Shown: piece by piece, positions 24,108 to 32,417 of the stretch
Layout: every line of letters starts with the position of its first letter
How positions within the stretch are numbered: the first letter of the stretch is position 1
Source of the DNA: Actinocrispum wychmicini
GTDB taxonomy: Bacteria > Actinomycetota > Actinomycetes > Mycobacteriales > Pseudonocardiaceae
Assembly (NCBI RefSeq): GCF_004345645.1
Contig: NZ_SLWS01000005.1
Coordinates: forward strand, 791,466 to 855,465
DNA length: 64,000 bases
Direction of reading: 5' to 3'
The notes under the pieces: generated by a model
What the model was told of the DNA's origin: nothing
The model's input: the letters and a program-made list of their open reading frames with translations, nothing else
Database searches by the model: none
Made by a program: the position numbers and the translations under genes

Positions 24108-26122
24108 GCACCGCGGTCTTCCTGTCCCTCACCGTCGCGCTGTTCATCGCAGCGCGACGGCGCCGCAGACGCAGGTGGTCACCGCGCCCCATCGGCCGCC
24201 GTAAGGCGTTCTGGATCGTCACCGCGATCATGAGCCTGCAACTCATGGTCTTCGCCCCCAACGCCCTGGCCCAGGACTGCGCACAGGCCCCCAACCCTGA
24301 GCGTCCCACAGCGGGCATGGTCGCGGCTCTCGACGCGCCGCGTCCGGAACACGGTATGCCGGACACGATCTACGGCAAGTACGCGTACGCCGGCCAGGTC
24401 TGGCATGTGTACGACAACAACTGCGGGATCGTCGGCAAGGCGATCACCGACCCGAACACCACGATCGGCACCTGGATGGGCAACCAGCTGTTCGACGTGG
24501 GCAAGAACTTCGTGGCCGCCACGAACGGCGTGCACTACGCGTTGGCGTACAACGAACTCATGGGTCCGCTGGACCACGCGATCGAAGGCGCCACGAAACT
24601 GTTCTACGACAACATCTACGTGAAGTGGTTCGGCCTCGCCGCGGTGATCCTCGCGGTGGTCCTGTTCCGGTACATCTGGCGCGGCGACCTCGCGACGGTG
24701 TCCCGCCGGGGAATGTGGGCGCTGGCCGCGATGTGGGTGGCGACGTCGTTCATCCTGGTCGGCCCGTTGTACAAGGAGATGGAACAGCGCTTCCTGTCGA
24801 AGACTACCCAGATCCAGGCTGGCTTCCTGGCCGACAACGCGCCCGAGTCCGACATCAACAGCCTGCCGCAACAGTTGCACGACAAGGTCGTGTACCAGAA
24901 CTGGTTGCGCGGCGAGTTCGGCAGCGAGAACGCGCCGGAGGCCAAACAGTTCGGGCCGCAACTGCTGGACGCGCAGGCGTGGACCAAGACCGACAGCGCG
25001 GACACCGTCGACCAGGGCGCGTTGGACGCGAAGAAGGCGAAGTACAAGGACGTCGCCAACAAGCTCGGCCCCACCAAGGGCTATTTCACCGGCGCGGACG
25101 GCAGCCGGACCGGCGCCGGGATCCTCGCGATGTTCCAGGGCATCGTGTACTCGCTCTTCCAGTTGTTCGCCAAGCTGGGTGTGCTGCTGGCCCAGGTGCT
25201 GCTGCGGATCTTCCTGCTCGCGACGCCGCTGATCGGTCTGATCGCGATCCTGTACCACGACCTGCTGCGCAAGGTCGCCCGCGCGGCCGCCGCGGTCGTC
25301 CTGAACGTGTTGGTGCTGGCCGCGATGGCCGGCATGCACGTCATGCTGCTGAACGCGATCTTCAGCGCGGGTGACAGCCTGCCGACGATCGCGATGATGG
25401 CACTGGCGGCGTTGATCACCGTCATCTTCTTCATCATCGGCAGACCTGTGCGCCGGATGTGGCAGATGGTTGAGCTTTCGGTCGGTGCTGTGGGCGGAGC
25501 CATGCCGCAGGCCGCGCCGGGACTTTTCTCCAGGTTCCGTCGGAAGGGCGCGCAACGCACTCCGCAGGACGAGTTCTGGGAGAACGTGCGTGACTCCGAC
25601 GAGGGCGAGCCCGTCCTGCGCCGGGATGGCCGCAGGCAACGCCCGGAGGCGGCGAATCCTGTTGTGGCCAACGCGGAACGCATGGACCGCAACGCGCCAA
25701 GCGCGGGCTCGGGCCGCTCAGCGATCGGCACGACAACCCTCGCGCTCAGCGCCAGTGGTTCCGACCAGGCGTTACCAGCGGCCAAGGGCCCGATCGGGGC
25801 GTTGCCGCCGGCGCAGCGCAACGGCAGCCGGATCGTGGACACCGCTCCGGTCTCGGATACCGACTGGAACCGCGGTGAGGACGCGGTTGTGGTGGCGTCC
25901 CAGGTCCTTGGTCCGCGACGACGCGACGAGATGACCGTGTACGAGCCGCCGCCCGTGGTCAACCCGCGGCCGGCGGAGACCGAGATGGTGGCCGGGCGGC
26001 CGGTGCATGTGATTTTCCGGCCGTCCCGCGGCCTGGAGGTTCGCGGTGACCACAGCCCGCAAACCCATCGACGACTACCCCTGCGGGACGACCCGCGCGA
26101 TACCGATGCCTACATCAGGTGA
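24104..26122 (+). CDS. Polytopic membrane protein, TrbL/VirB6-like
   Basis: 672 aa from ATG 24104. An Arg-rich patch then a hydrophobic segment near residues 36-56 ending FAPNALAQ looks like a signal peptide. Further membrane segments lie near 175-192, 205-223, 341-385, 396-420 and 429-447, followed by a hydrophilic cytoplasmic tail of about 220 residues (FSRFRRKGAQRTPQDEFW onward). This is the TrbL/VirB6 plan of a large polytopic inner-channel protein with extracellular loops. Coupled to the ATPase gene by ATGA. Probably the core channel of the apparatus. Confidence 0.72.
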   Translation: MSTAVFLSLTVALFIAARRRRRRRWSPRPIGRRKAFWIVTAIMSLQLMVFAPNALAQDCAQAPNPERPTAGMVAALDAPRPEHGMPDTIYGKYAYAGQVWHVYDNNCGIVGKAITDPNTTIGTWMGNQLFDVGKNFVAATNGVHYALAYNELMGPLDHAIEGATKLFYDNIYVKWFGLAAVILAVVLFRYIWRGDLATVSRRGMWALAAMWVATSFILVGPLYKEMEQRFLSKTTQIQAGFLADNAPESDINSLPQQLHDKVVYQNWLRGEFGSENAPEAKQFGPQLLDAQAWTKTDSADTVDQGALDAKKAKYKDVANKLGPTKGYFTGADGSRTGAGILAMFQGIVYSLFQLFAKLGVLLAQVLLRIFLLATPLIGLIAILYHDLLRKVARAAAAVVLNVLVLAAMAGMHVMLLNAIFSAGDSLPTIAMMALAALITVIFFIIGRPVRRMWQMVELSVGAVGGAMPQAAPGLFSRFRRKGAQRTPQDEFWENVRDSDEGEPVLRRDGRRQRPEAANPVVANAERMDRNAPSAGSGRSAIGTTTLALSASGSDQALPAAKGPIGALPPAQRNGSRIVDTAPVSDTDWNRGEDAVVVASQVLGPRRRDEMTVYEPPPVVNPRPAETEMVAGRPVHVIFRPSRGLEVRGDHSPQTHRRLPLRDDPRDTDAYIR

Positions 26123-26140
26123 GACTGGGAGGAGGACTAC

Positions 26141-26764
26141 GTGCCCATCCGGACGAATCGCGGCCGTGCGGCGGTTTACCGCAAGCTGTGGGGATGGCCG
26201 CTGCGCTCTCCGAGGCATCTCGCCACGGTCGGCTTGTTCCTGCTGGCGATAGTGCTGTTCCTGGGCTACATCCTGCCGAGGATGGTCGGTGACTCCCGGG
26301 CCGCGCAGCCGCCGGCACAGTCCACTTCGGTCGCGCCGCCGCCGAGCACGGCGACGACCCCGTCGCAGGGCGCGCAGGGTGTGATCCCGCCGCCGCCCTC
26401 GTCGCCGCCGCCGACCCGCTTGTCCCCGTCGGACAACAAGACCCCGGCCAAGGCCGACCAGGCCGCGTTGGACGTGGCGAAGAAGTGGGCCGCGGCGTTC
26501 GTCAAGCACGACGGTGTGACGGCGAGCCAGTGGCTCGACGGGCTGCGGCCGTTCACGACCGATGAGTACCTGGGGGCGTCCCTGTCGAAGATCGACCCGA
26601 AGGCGGTCACGCAGAGCAAGGTCACCGGGGACCCAGTGGCTACTCCGGACTCCTACGTCAGTTCGCTCACGGTCGACGTGCCGACCGATGACAAGAAGCT
26701 GCACCTCACGTTGGTCAAGACCGCCGATGGTTGGCGTGTGAACGAGCACGACGAGGTGGGTTAG
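26141..26764 (+). CDS. Single-pass membrane protein with NTF2-like domain, VirB8/TcpC-like
   Basis: 207 aa, GTG at 26141 after GGGAGGAGG. Short cytoplasmic N-terminus, one membrane segment (residues about 27-45, LATVGLFLLAIVLFLGYIL), a Pro/Ser/Thr linker to about residue 95, then a compact domain starting DQAALDVAKKWAAAFVKHD and ending LTLVKTADGWRVNEHDE, typical of the NTF2-like fold shared by VirB8, TraM and TcpC. VirB8-like proteins scaffold the channel outside the membrane. Sequence pattern and cluster position agree; moderate confidence. Confidence 0.68.
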   Translation: MPIRTNRGRAAVYRKLWGWPLRSPRHLATVGLFLLAIVLFLGYILPRMVGDSRAAQPPAQSTSVAPPPSTATTPSQGAQGVIPPPPSSPPPTRLSPSDNKTPAKADQAALDVAKKWAAAFVKHDGVTASQWLDGLRPFTTDEYLGASLSKIDPKAVTQSKVTGDPVATPDSYVSSLTVDVPTDDKKLHLTLVKTADGWRVNEHDEVG

Positions 26765-26766
26765 CG

Positions 26767-27768
26767 ATGCGCGCGGCGGTGTTGCTTGTCATCGCTGCCG
26801 TGGTCGTGATGGCCGTGGTCCTCACGACCGGCGCGGTGACCTCCGTGGTGGGGTCGGCGTCGAACCCGGCTCTCGCGGCGATGAACTGCAACGCCGCCCT
26901 CGGGCCGCAGCTGGTGCAGGGCAACGCGGCGAACGGCGGTGACGACGCGTCCAACCTGAACGGCGAGCAGCGCGCCAACGTCTCGTTGATCATCTCGATC
27001 GGCAAGAACCGCCAGCTGCCGCCGTTGGCCTGGCAGGTCGCGATCCAGGCCGGGATGACCGAGTCGGGCCTGCGGAACCTCAACTACGGCGACCGGGACT
27101 CGCTGGGCATGTTCCAGATGCGCCCGTCCATGGGTTGGGGTTCGCCGGACCAGGTGGTCGACCCGAACTACTCGATCAACAAGTTCTACGACGTGCTGAC
27201 GGCCGTCCCGAACTGGAAGGAGCAGCGGCCGGGCGACTCGGCGCAGGACGTGGAGCGGTCGGCGTTCCCGGACCGGTACAACCGCTGGGAGTCGATGGCC
27301 GCGGCGTTGATCGGCAGCGTCGGCGAGGTGCCTGACCCGGCCGGCTGCGGGCGGAGCTTCGGCGACCTGCTGCCGGCGCCGACCGCGGCGGCGGGCAAGG
27401 CGATCGAGTTCGCCCTGTCCCAGCAGGGCAAGCCGTACCTGTGGGGCGCGCCGACCACCAGCCAGGACTCCTACGACTGTTCGAGCCTGATGTTGCAGTC
27501 GTACCGGACGGGCGGTGTCCTCCTTCCGAGGGTTTCCAAGGACCAGTATCACGCCGGCGCACTGCTGCCCGTGGCGCAGGCACAGCCCGGTGACCTGCTG
27601 TTCTGGGCGTACGACCCAGGCGATCCGGTCACCATTCACCACGTGGCGATGTATCTCGGAGATGGGAAAATCGTCGAGGCCCAGCAGACCGGGGTGCCCG
27701 TGCACATCCGCCCGGTGCGATGGACCGAAGCGGAACTGGTACGCCAGGCAGTGCGGCCCGGAGTCTGA
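26767..27768 (+). CDS. Secreted bifunctional lytic transglycosylase-like / NlpC-P60 peptidase (VirB1-like)
   Basis: 333 aa, ATG at 26767, two bases after the preceding stop. Signal or anchor segment at residues 3-25. Residues about 65-190 carry a lysozyme-like fold with QAGMTESGLRNL (candidate catalytic Glu near 99) and GMFQMRPSMGWG. Residues about 215-333 are NlpC/P60: GKPYLWGAP, the nucleophile in YDCSSLM (Cys near 238), GDLLFW and HHVAMYLGDG (His near 291). Such two-domain wall hydrolases open peptidoglycan for type IV secretion channels in Gram-positive bacteria. It could also support growth-related wall turnover. Confidence 0.88.
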   Translation: MRAAVLLVIAAVVVMAVVLTTGAVTSVVGSASNPALAAMNCNAALGPQLVQGNAANGGDDASNLNGEQRANVSLIISIGKNRQLPPLAWQVAIQAGMTESGLRNLNYGDRDSLGMFQMRPSMGWGSPDQVVDPNYSINKFYDVLTAVPNWKEQRPGDSAQDVERSAFPDRYNRWESMAAALIGSVGEVPDPAGCGRSFGDLLPAPTAAAGKAIEFALSQQGKPYLWGAPTTSQDSYDCSSLMLQSYRTGGVLLPRVSKDQYHAGALLPVAQAQPGDLLFWAYDPGDPVTIHHVAMYLGDGKIVEAQQTGVPVHIRPVRWTEAELVRQAVRPGV

Positions 27769-27779
27769 GGAGAGGACCA

Positions 27780-28262
27780 GTGCAGATGTACCCGAGCGAC
27801 CCGATTCCCCGCCCGGCTGGGCCGCCGGCGTCCAGCACGCCGCTGCGGGACTACCTGGCCGGCGGCCCGTTGCCGGCGGTGGTCGACGGCTACGCGGTGC
27901 TGCCGAGATCGCTGGCCGAGGGCATGCCGCTGGGCTGGCAGCAGCAGATGGCGCACCTGCTGGCCGAGTTCCACCAGGCCTTCGGGCACCTGTCGTGGCC
28001 GGTGTACCGGGTGGTGCCGTCGCGCTACGAGAAGCTGGTGGACCTGGACGAGGACCAGCTCGCCGAGGTCGGCTGCATGGTGGAGATCGACGGGGACGGC
28101 GAACTGGTGTACCGCTCCCGAAACGGCCAACGCATCCCCGACCCGGAGAACACCAAGGTCCTGGTGTCCTGTCTGGACCCGATCCCGCAGGAACACGCGG
28201 CCGAGCTGCAGGACACCCCACCGCGGGGCTTCCCGGCCCCACAGAACTGGAGTGCGCGTTGA
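27780..28262 (+). CDS. Conserved hypothetical protein of the secretion-like cluster
   Basis: 160 aa. GTG at 27780 is preferred because AGGAG lies 7 bases upstream; ATG 27786 is the alternative. Pro-rich start, then DYLAGGPLPAVVDGYAVLPRSLAEGMPLGWQQQMAHLLAEFHQAFGHL and a C-terminal half YRVVPSRYEKLVDLDEDQLAEVGCMVEID. No signal peptide or membrane helix; probably cytosolic. I do not recognise a named family. Consistent position after the wall hydrolase and overlap with the next gene suggest it is part of the same operon. Confidence 0.65.
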   Translation: MQMYPSDPIPRPAGPPASSTPLRDYLAGGPLPAVVDGYAVLPRSLAEGMPLGWQQQMAHLLAEFHQAFGHLSWPVYRVVPSRYEKLVDLDEDQLAEVGCMVEIDGDGELVYRSRNGQRIPDPENTKVLVSCLDPIPQEHAAELQDTPPRGFPAPQNWSAR

Positions 28263-28453
28263 CCGACCCGACCCCGGACCCAGGCTGGTACTACTGCACC
28301 AAGCACAACAGGGTCGAGCACGGGATGATCTGCCGCGCGGCCGACCTGCTCGGCCCCTACCCGGACGAGGCAACGGCGGCCCGAGCGCTGCAGATCGCCA
28401 AAGACCGAACCAAAGCAGCCGACGAAGCCGACCGAAAGTGGAACGACGACTGA
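28259..28453 (+). CDS. Small SPOR-like protein
   Basis: 64 aa from a TTG at 28259 overlapping the preceding stop (TTGA). The sequence WYYCTKHNRVEHGMICRAADLLGPYPDEATAARALQ contains a Cys/His pair (C-X2-H near 13-16, later Cys) and the LGPY-x-(DE)-x-x-A-A-x-A-L motif common to short actinobacterial proteins named SPOR domain-containing. Real SPOR domains bind denuded peptidoglycan glycan, so a link to the wall hydrolase two genes upstream is attractive, though this short relative has no export signal. Last gene of the cluster. Confidence 0.65.
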   Translation: MTDPTPDPGWYYCTKHNRVEHGMICRAADLLGPYPDEATAARALQIAKDRTKAADEADRKWNDD

Positions 28454-28660
28454 CCCACGACTGACCCGCGTGTCGCGCGTTCCCGGACACCGAAATCGGG
28501 TGTGGCGGATCGCCTGCCCGATCGGTCGGACCGATGCGGCTGGTTCGGGCGACCGTTCGGTCCGATTGGATTGAACCACTGGGTCGGCATTTCGGGCATT
28601 GCCGCGGTCAACATGGCCCAAGTGGCCGCGCGACGTGTACTGGACGGTTAGGGTGCCGTC

Positions 28661-30061
28661 ATGGAAACCACGACCGGCACCGGGTTGGACTTCTCCGGTG
28701 TCCGCGTCGACTTCCGGTTGCCGGACGGGTATCCGCCGGACGCGCTCGCCGAGGCCGAGCACGCTGTGGCCAACCACCGGCTGGCGGGCCGTGAGGACGC
28801 CACCCACCTGCCGTTGGTCACCATCGACCCGCCCGGGTCCCGGGACTTGGACCAGGCGTTGCTGGTGGAGGCGCTGCCGGACGGGTTCCGGCTGAACTAC
28901 GCCATCGCCGACGTGGGGTCGTTCGTGGTTCCCGGTGGCGCGTTGGACACCGAGGCTCGCCGGCGCGGTCAGACCATCTACCTGCCGGACGGCAACGTCC
29001 CGCTGCACCCGAGGGTGCTGTCCGAGGGCGCGGCGAGCCTTTTGCCTGGTCAGACGTGTCCAGCGGCGTTGTGGACGATCGACATCGACAGCGCGGGCGA
29101 GCCCGTCGAGGTGCGGGTGAGGCGGGCCGTTGTCCGGTCGGTCGCGCAGTTCGACTACGACGGCGTGCAGGCGTCCGTTGACGCGGGCGAGCCGCATCCG
29201 TCGGTTGCCGCGCTGCCCGCGCTTGGCCGTTTGCGACGCGAGCACGCGGTGCGGCGCGGCGCTATGGAGTTGCAGTTGCCGGAGCAGGCCGTAGCGTCCG
29301 ACGGCAATGGCGGCTGGCGGTTGATGCTGCGGCCGCGGAACGATGTGGACGCGTGGAACGCGCAGATGTCCCTGCTCACGGGGATGTGTGCGGCGAAGCT
29401 GATGATCGAGGCCGGGATCGGTGTCCTGCGCACGCTGCCTGAGCCTGACGAGGGCGCCATCGAGTGGCTGCGGCGGTCGGCGCGGTCGTTGGGGATTCCG
29501 TGGCCGCGCACGAGCAGTGTCGCCGAGATGCTTTCGCAGCTCGACCCCGGCAATCCTGAGTCGATGGCGCTCTACATGGACGCCACCAGGCTGCTCAGGG
29601 GCGCCGGGTACACGTCGTTCGACGGGGCACTGCCCGAGCTGACCACCCACGCTGGGCTCGGAGCGGCATACGCGCACGTCACGGCGCCTCTCAGGCGTCT
29701 GGTCGACCGGTTCGGCGCGGAGATCTGCCTGGCCGTGAGCTCGGGCGAGGACGTGCCGGACTGGGTCCGCGCGTCCCTGCCCGAACTGCCCGGGTTGATG
29801 GGCGGGTCGGACACCCTGGCGAGCCGGGTGGACAAGGCGTGCCTGGACCAGACCGAGGCGTGGGTGCTGGCCGACCAGGTGGGCGGCGAGTTCGACGCGG
29901 TGGTGCTGCGGGCCGAGTCGGCCAACGCCGAGGTGTTCCTGCCGGAGACGGCGGTGATCGCCCGGTGCGTGGGGGAGAACCTTCCAGAAGGTGGGCGGAT
30001 CCGGGTCCGTCTGCTGGACGCGGATACGGTGAAGCGGAAGGTTTCGTTCGAACGCGTGTAG
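28661..30061 (+). CDS. RNB-domain ribonuclease (RNase II/R-like catalytic core)
   Basis: 466 aa, ATG at 28661. The RNB catalytic signature is LVTIDPPGSRDLDQALLVE at residues about 52-70, with the conserved acidic residues; NYAIADVGSFV follows, then RRGQTIYLPDGNVPLHPRVLSEGAASLLPGQ and the late THAGLGAAYAHVTAPLRRLVDR. N-terminal cold-shock and C-terminal S1 domains of classical RNase R are absent or reduced, as in the short actinobacterial form. Predicted 3'-5' processive exonuclease. A 207-base gap separates it from the secretion-like cluster, so it is probably its own unit. Confidence 0.88.
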   Translation: METTTGTGLDFSGVRVDFRLPDGYPPDALAEAEHAVANHRLAGREDATHLPLVTIDPPGSRDLDQALLVEALPDGFRLNYAIADVGSFVVPGGALDTEARRRGQTIYLPDGNVPLHPRVLSEGAASLLPGQTCPAALWTIDIDSAGEPVEVRVRRAVVRSVAQFDYDGVQASVDAGEPHPSVAALPALGRLRREHAVRRGAMELQLPEQAVASDGNGGWRLMLRPRNDVDAWNAQMSLLTGMCAAKLMIEAGIGVLRTLPEPDEGAIEWLRRSARSLGIPWPRTSSVAEMLSQLDPGNPESMALYMDATRLLRGAGYTSFDGALPELTTHAGLGAAYAHVTAPLRRLVDRFGAEICLAVSSGEDVPDWVRASLPELPGLMGGSDTLASRVDKACLDQTEAWVLADQVGGEFDAVVLRAESANAEVFLPETAVIARCVGENLPEGGRIRVRLLDADTVKRKVSFERV

Positions 30062-30076
30062 ATCTGGGAGTTGGCT

Positions 30077-30745
30077 GTGACCGAAGTGTCTGACCTGACC
30101 GTCGGGGTGTTCGGCGGGACCGGACCGCAGGGCCGGGGCCTGGCGTTGCGCTGGGCGGCCGCCGGACTGAAGGTGATCATCGGCTCCCGCAAGGCGGAAC
30201 GCGCCGAGGAGACCGCCGCCGAACTGCGTGCGGAGGCCAACACCGAGAACATCACCGGGGTGGACAACCTGGAAGCCGCGCGGCAGGCCGACGTGGTGCT
30301 CGTCGCGGTGCCGTGGGAGGGCCACCGGGCGCTGCTGGAGTCGCTGCGGGACGCCCTGGTCGGCAAGATCGTCATCGACTGCGTGAACCCGTTGGGCTTC
30401 GACAAGCAGGGCCCGTTCGCGCTCCCGGTCGAGGAAGGCAGTGCCGCGCAGCAGGCCGAGGCGCTGCTGCCGGAGTCCCGGGTCACGGCCGCGTTCCACC
30501 ACGTGTCCGCGGTGTCCCTCGCCGACCTGTCCGTCTCCGAAATGGACAGTGACGTGCTCGTCCTCGGTGACGACCGGGAGGCCACGGACCTGGTGCGCGC
30601 GTTGGCCGAGACCATTCCCGGCTTCCGTGGCATCTACGGCGGCCGGCTGCGCAACGCCCACCAGGTGGAGGCGTTCACCGCCAACCTGATCGCGATCAAC
30701 CGCCGCTACAAGGCCCATGCCGGTATCCGGATCACCGACGTGTGA
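30077..30745 (+). CDS. npdG: NADPH:F420 oxidoreductase (NpdG/Fno type)
   Basis: 222 aa. GTG at 30077 is chosen because GGGAG ends 6 bases upstream; a TTG at 30071 is possible. Rossmann motif VGVFGGTGPQGRGLALRWA at residues 9-27, IIGSRKAERAE for NADP 2'-phosphate, then VPWEGHRALLE, VIDCVNPLGFDKQGPF and the late GGRLRNAHQVEAFTANLIAINRRYKAHAGIRITD. These match F420-dependent NADP reductase of archaea and actinobacteria, which moves hydride between NADPH and F420. Presence implies an F420-using organism. Overlaps the next gene by 29 bases. Confidence 0.9.
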   Translation: MTEVSDLTVGVFGGTGPQGRGLALRWAAAGLKVIIGSRKAERAEETAAELRAEANTENITGVDNLEAARQADVVLVAVPWEGHRALLESLRDALVGKIVIDCVNPLGFDKQGPFALPVEEGSAAQQAEALLPESRVTAAFHHVSAVSLADLSVSEMDSDVLVLGDDREATDLVRALAETIPGFRGIYGGRLRNAHQVEAFTANLIAINRRYKAHAGIRITDV

Positions 30746-31502
30746 CGACCTGGGCGAGCCCGTGCCGGTCACCAGTCCGGCGCGGGTCGTCAGCCTGGTG
30801 CCGTCGCTCACCGACGCGATCGAGACCAGCGCCCCGGGCGTGGTCGTCGGCGCGACCGACTACTGCACCCATCCGGCGACCCTGGACGTGCCCCGCGTCG
30901 GCGGCTCGAAGTACCCGGACGTGGACCGGGTGTTGGACCTGCGGCCGGACGTCGTGGTGGCGAACGCCGAGGAGAACCGGCCCGAGGACGTGGAACGCCT
31001 GCGCGCCAACGGAGTCCCGGTCTGGGTGACGCTCGCCGCCGGGTCCGTCCCGGCCGGACTGGGGTCGGTGCGCCGGCTGCTGACGCAGGGCCTGGGCATC
31101 GCCGAACCGCAGTGGCTGAGCGAGGCCGAGGGCCTGTGGCGGGACGTTCCGGAGCCTCGGGCGTCCGCCGTCGTCCCGGTGTGGCGCCGGCCGTGGATCG
31201 TGGTCGGCCGCGCCACGTTCGCCGGAGACGTGTTGCTGCGCATGGGAATCCGGAACGTCTACGCCGAACACCAGGACCGGTATCCGCGCCCTCCGCTCGA
31301 CGAGTTGCGAGCCAGCGGCGCGGATCTCGTGGTCCTGCCGGACGAGCCGTACCTGTTCACCGGCGACGACGGCCCGGAGGCGTTCCCCGGCATGCCGTAC
31401 GTGCTGGTGAGCGGCCGCGACCTGACGTGGTGCGGCCCCTCACTCGTGCCGGCTCACGCGCGGTTGTGGGGCTCGTTCCAGACGCTCGGGTCGGGGCCCT
31501 GA
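30717..31502 (+). CDS. Helical-backbone metal-receptor-like protein (BtuF/FhuD fold), no signal peptide
   Basis: 261 aa from ATG 30717, needed to keep the conserved DDLGEPVPV strand; it overlaps the F420 reductase gene. Class III periplasmic-binding fold: RVVSLVPSLTDAI near residue 25, VGATDYCTHP, VGGSKYPDVDRVLDLRPDVVVANAEENR, and VVLPDEPYLFTGDDG near the end, as in cobalamin/siderophore receptors. No signal peptide or lipobox and no transporter genes nearby, so it may be cytosolic and bind a corrinoid or metal complex inside the cell. Function uncertain. Confidence 0.75.
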   Translation: MPVSGSPTCDDLGEPVPVTSPARVVSLVPSLTDAIETSAPGVVVGATDYCTHPATLDVPRVGGSKYPDVDRVLDLRPDVVVANAEENRPEDVERLRANGVPVWVTLAAGSVPAGLGSVRRLLTQGLGIAEPQWLSEAEGLWRDVPEPRASAVVPVWRRPWIVVGRATFAGDVLLRMGIRNVYAEHQDRYPRPPLDELRASGADLVVLPDEPYLFTGDDGPEAFPGMPYVLVSGRDLTWCGPSLVPAHARLWGSFQTLGSGP

Positions 31503-32386
31503 GGGACGACCCCGCTCGGGTTGAGGTGCCGGTGCGTCACGTAGTAGTGCCGTTTGATGTGGTCCCAGTCGACGGTGTCGCCGAAGCCCGGTGTCTGGAA
31601 CAGATCACGCGCGTACGCCCACAGCACCGGCATCTCGGTCAGTTTCTGCCGGTTGCACTTGAAGTGCCCGTGGTAGACCGCGTCGAACCGGACCAGCGTG
31701 GGGAACAGCCGGATGTCAGCTTCGGTGATCCGGTCGCCCATCAGGTACCGCCGGCTCTCCAGCCGCGCGCTGACCCGGTCGAGTTCGTCCCAGAGATCCG
31801 TGTACGCGTTGTCGTACGCCTCCTGCGTGGTGGCGAAACCGCAGCGGTACACGCCGTTGTTGATGTTGCGGTAGATCGGCTCGGCGACCGCCTCGATCTC
31901 GTCCCGCATCGCCTCGGGATACAGGTCGGGCGCGCCTGCCCGGTGGAACGCGCGCCACTCGGTGTGCAGGTCGCGGGTGATCTGCGGGAAGTCGTTGGTG
32001 ACCACCTTGCCGGACGGGACGTCGACGATCGACGGCACGGTCACCCTGCGGTCGTACGTCGGATCCGTCGCGAGATATGCCTCGGACAGATATTTGATCT
32101 TCAGTACCGGGTCCTGGTCGCCTTCGTCGAGGGTGAACCGCCACCCGGTGTCATCCCTGAGGGGGTCGACAACGCCCATGGAGATGACGTCCTGGAGGCC
32201 CAACAGCCCGCGCACGATGATCGAGCGGTGCGCCCACGGGCACGCCAACGAGACGATCAGCCGGTAGCGGCCCGGCTCGACCGGCCAGGTGCCGTCCGGC
32301 GTGATCCGGTCGGTGAACCTGTTCGGCTGCCGGCGCAGTTCGCCGCCGACCGAGATTTCCTTGCCTCCCGACTGGGTACCTGCCAT
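31454..32386 (-). CDS. Glutathionyl-hydroquinone reductase-like (Xi-class GST, probably mycothiol-linked)
   Basis: 310 aa, ATG at 32386. Thioredoxin-fold active site LACPWAHR with Cys49, as in the CPWA motif of Xi-class GSTs (ECM4/YqjG). VTVPSIVD with a cis-Pro and VVTNDFPQITRDL (Glu/Ser usually here is altered) follow, then an all-helical domain with AYTDLWDELDRVSARLESRRYLMGDRITEADIRLFPTLVRFDAVYHGHFKCN, diagnostic of the family. These enzymes reduce thiol-hydroquinone conjugates. Actinobacteria use mycothiol instead of glutathione, so the thiol partner is inferred. Convergent, overlapping the preceding gene by 49 bases. Confidence 0.88.
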   Translation of the reverse strand: MAGTQSGGKEISVGGELRRQPNRFTDRITPDGTWPVEPGRYRLIVSLACPWAHRSIIVRGLLGLQDVISMGVVDPLRDDTGWRFTLDEGDQDPVLKIKYLSEAYLATDPTYDRRVTVPSIVDVPSGKVVTNDFPQITRDLHTEWRAFHRAGAPDLYPEAMRDEIEAVAEPIYRNINNGVYRCGFATTQEAYDNAYTDLWDELDRVSARLESRRYLMGDRITEADIRLFPTLVRFDAVYHGHFKCNRQKLTEMPVLWAYARDLFQTPGFGDTVDWDHIKRHYYVTHRHLNPSGVVPQGPDPSVWNEPHNRA

Positions 32387-32417
32387 GGGGTCAGCCTACG
32401 TCCGGCAGAGTGAACAC

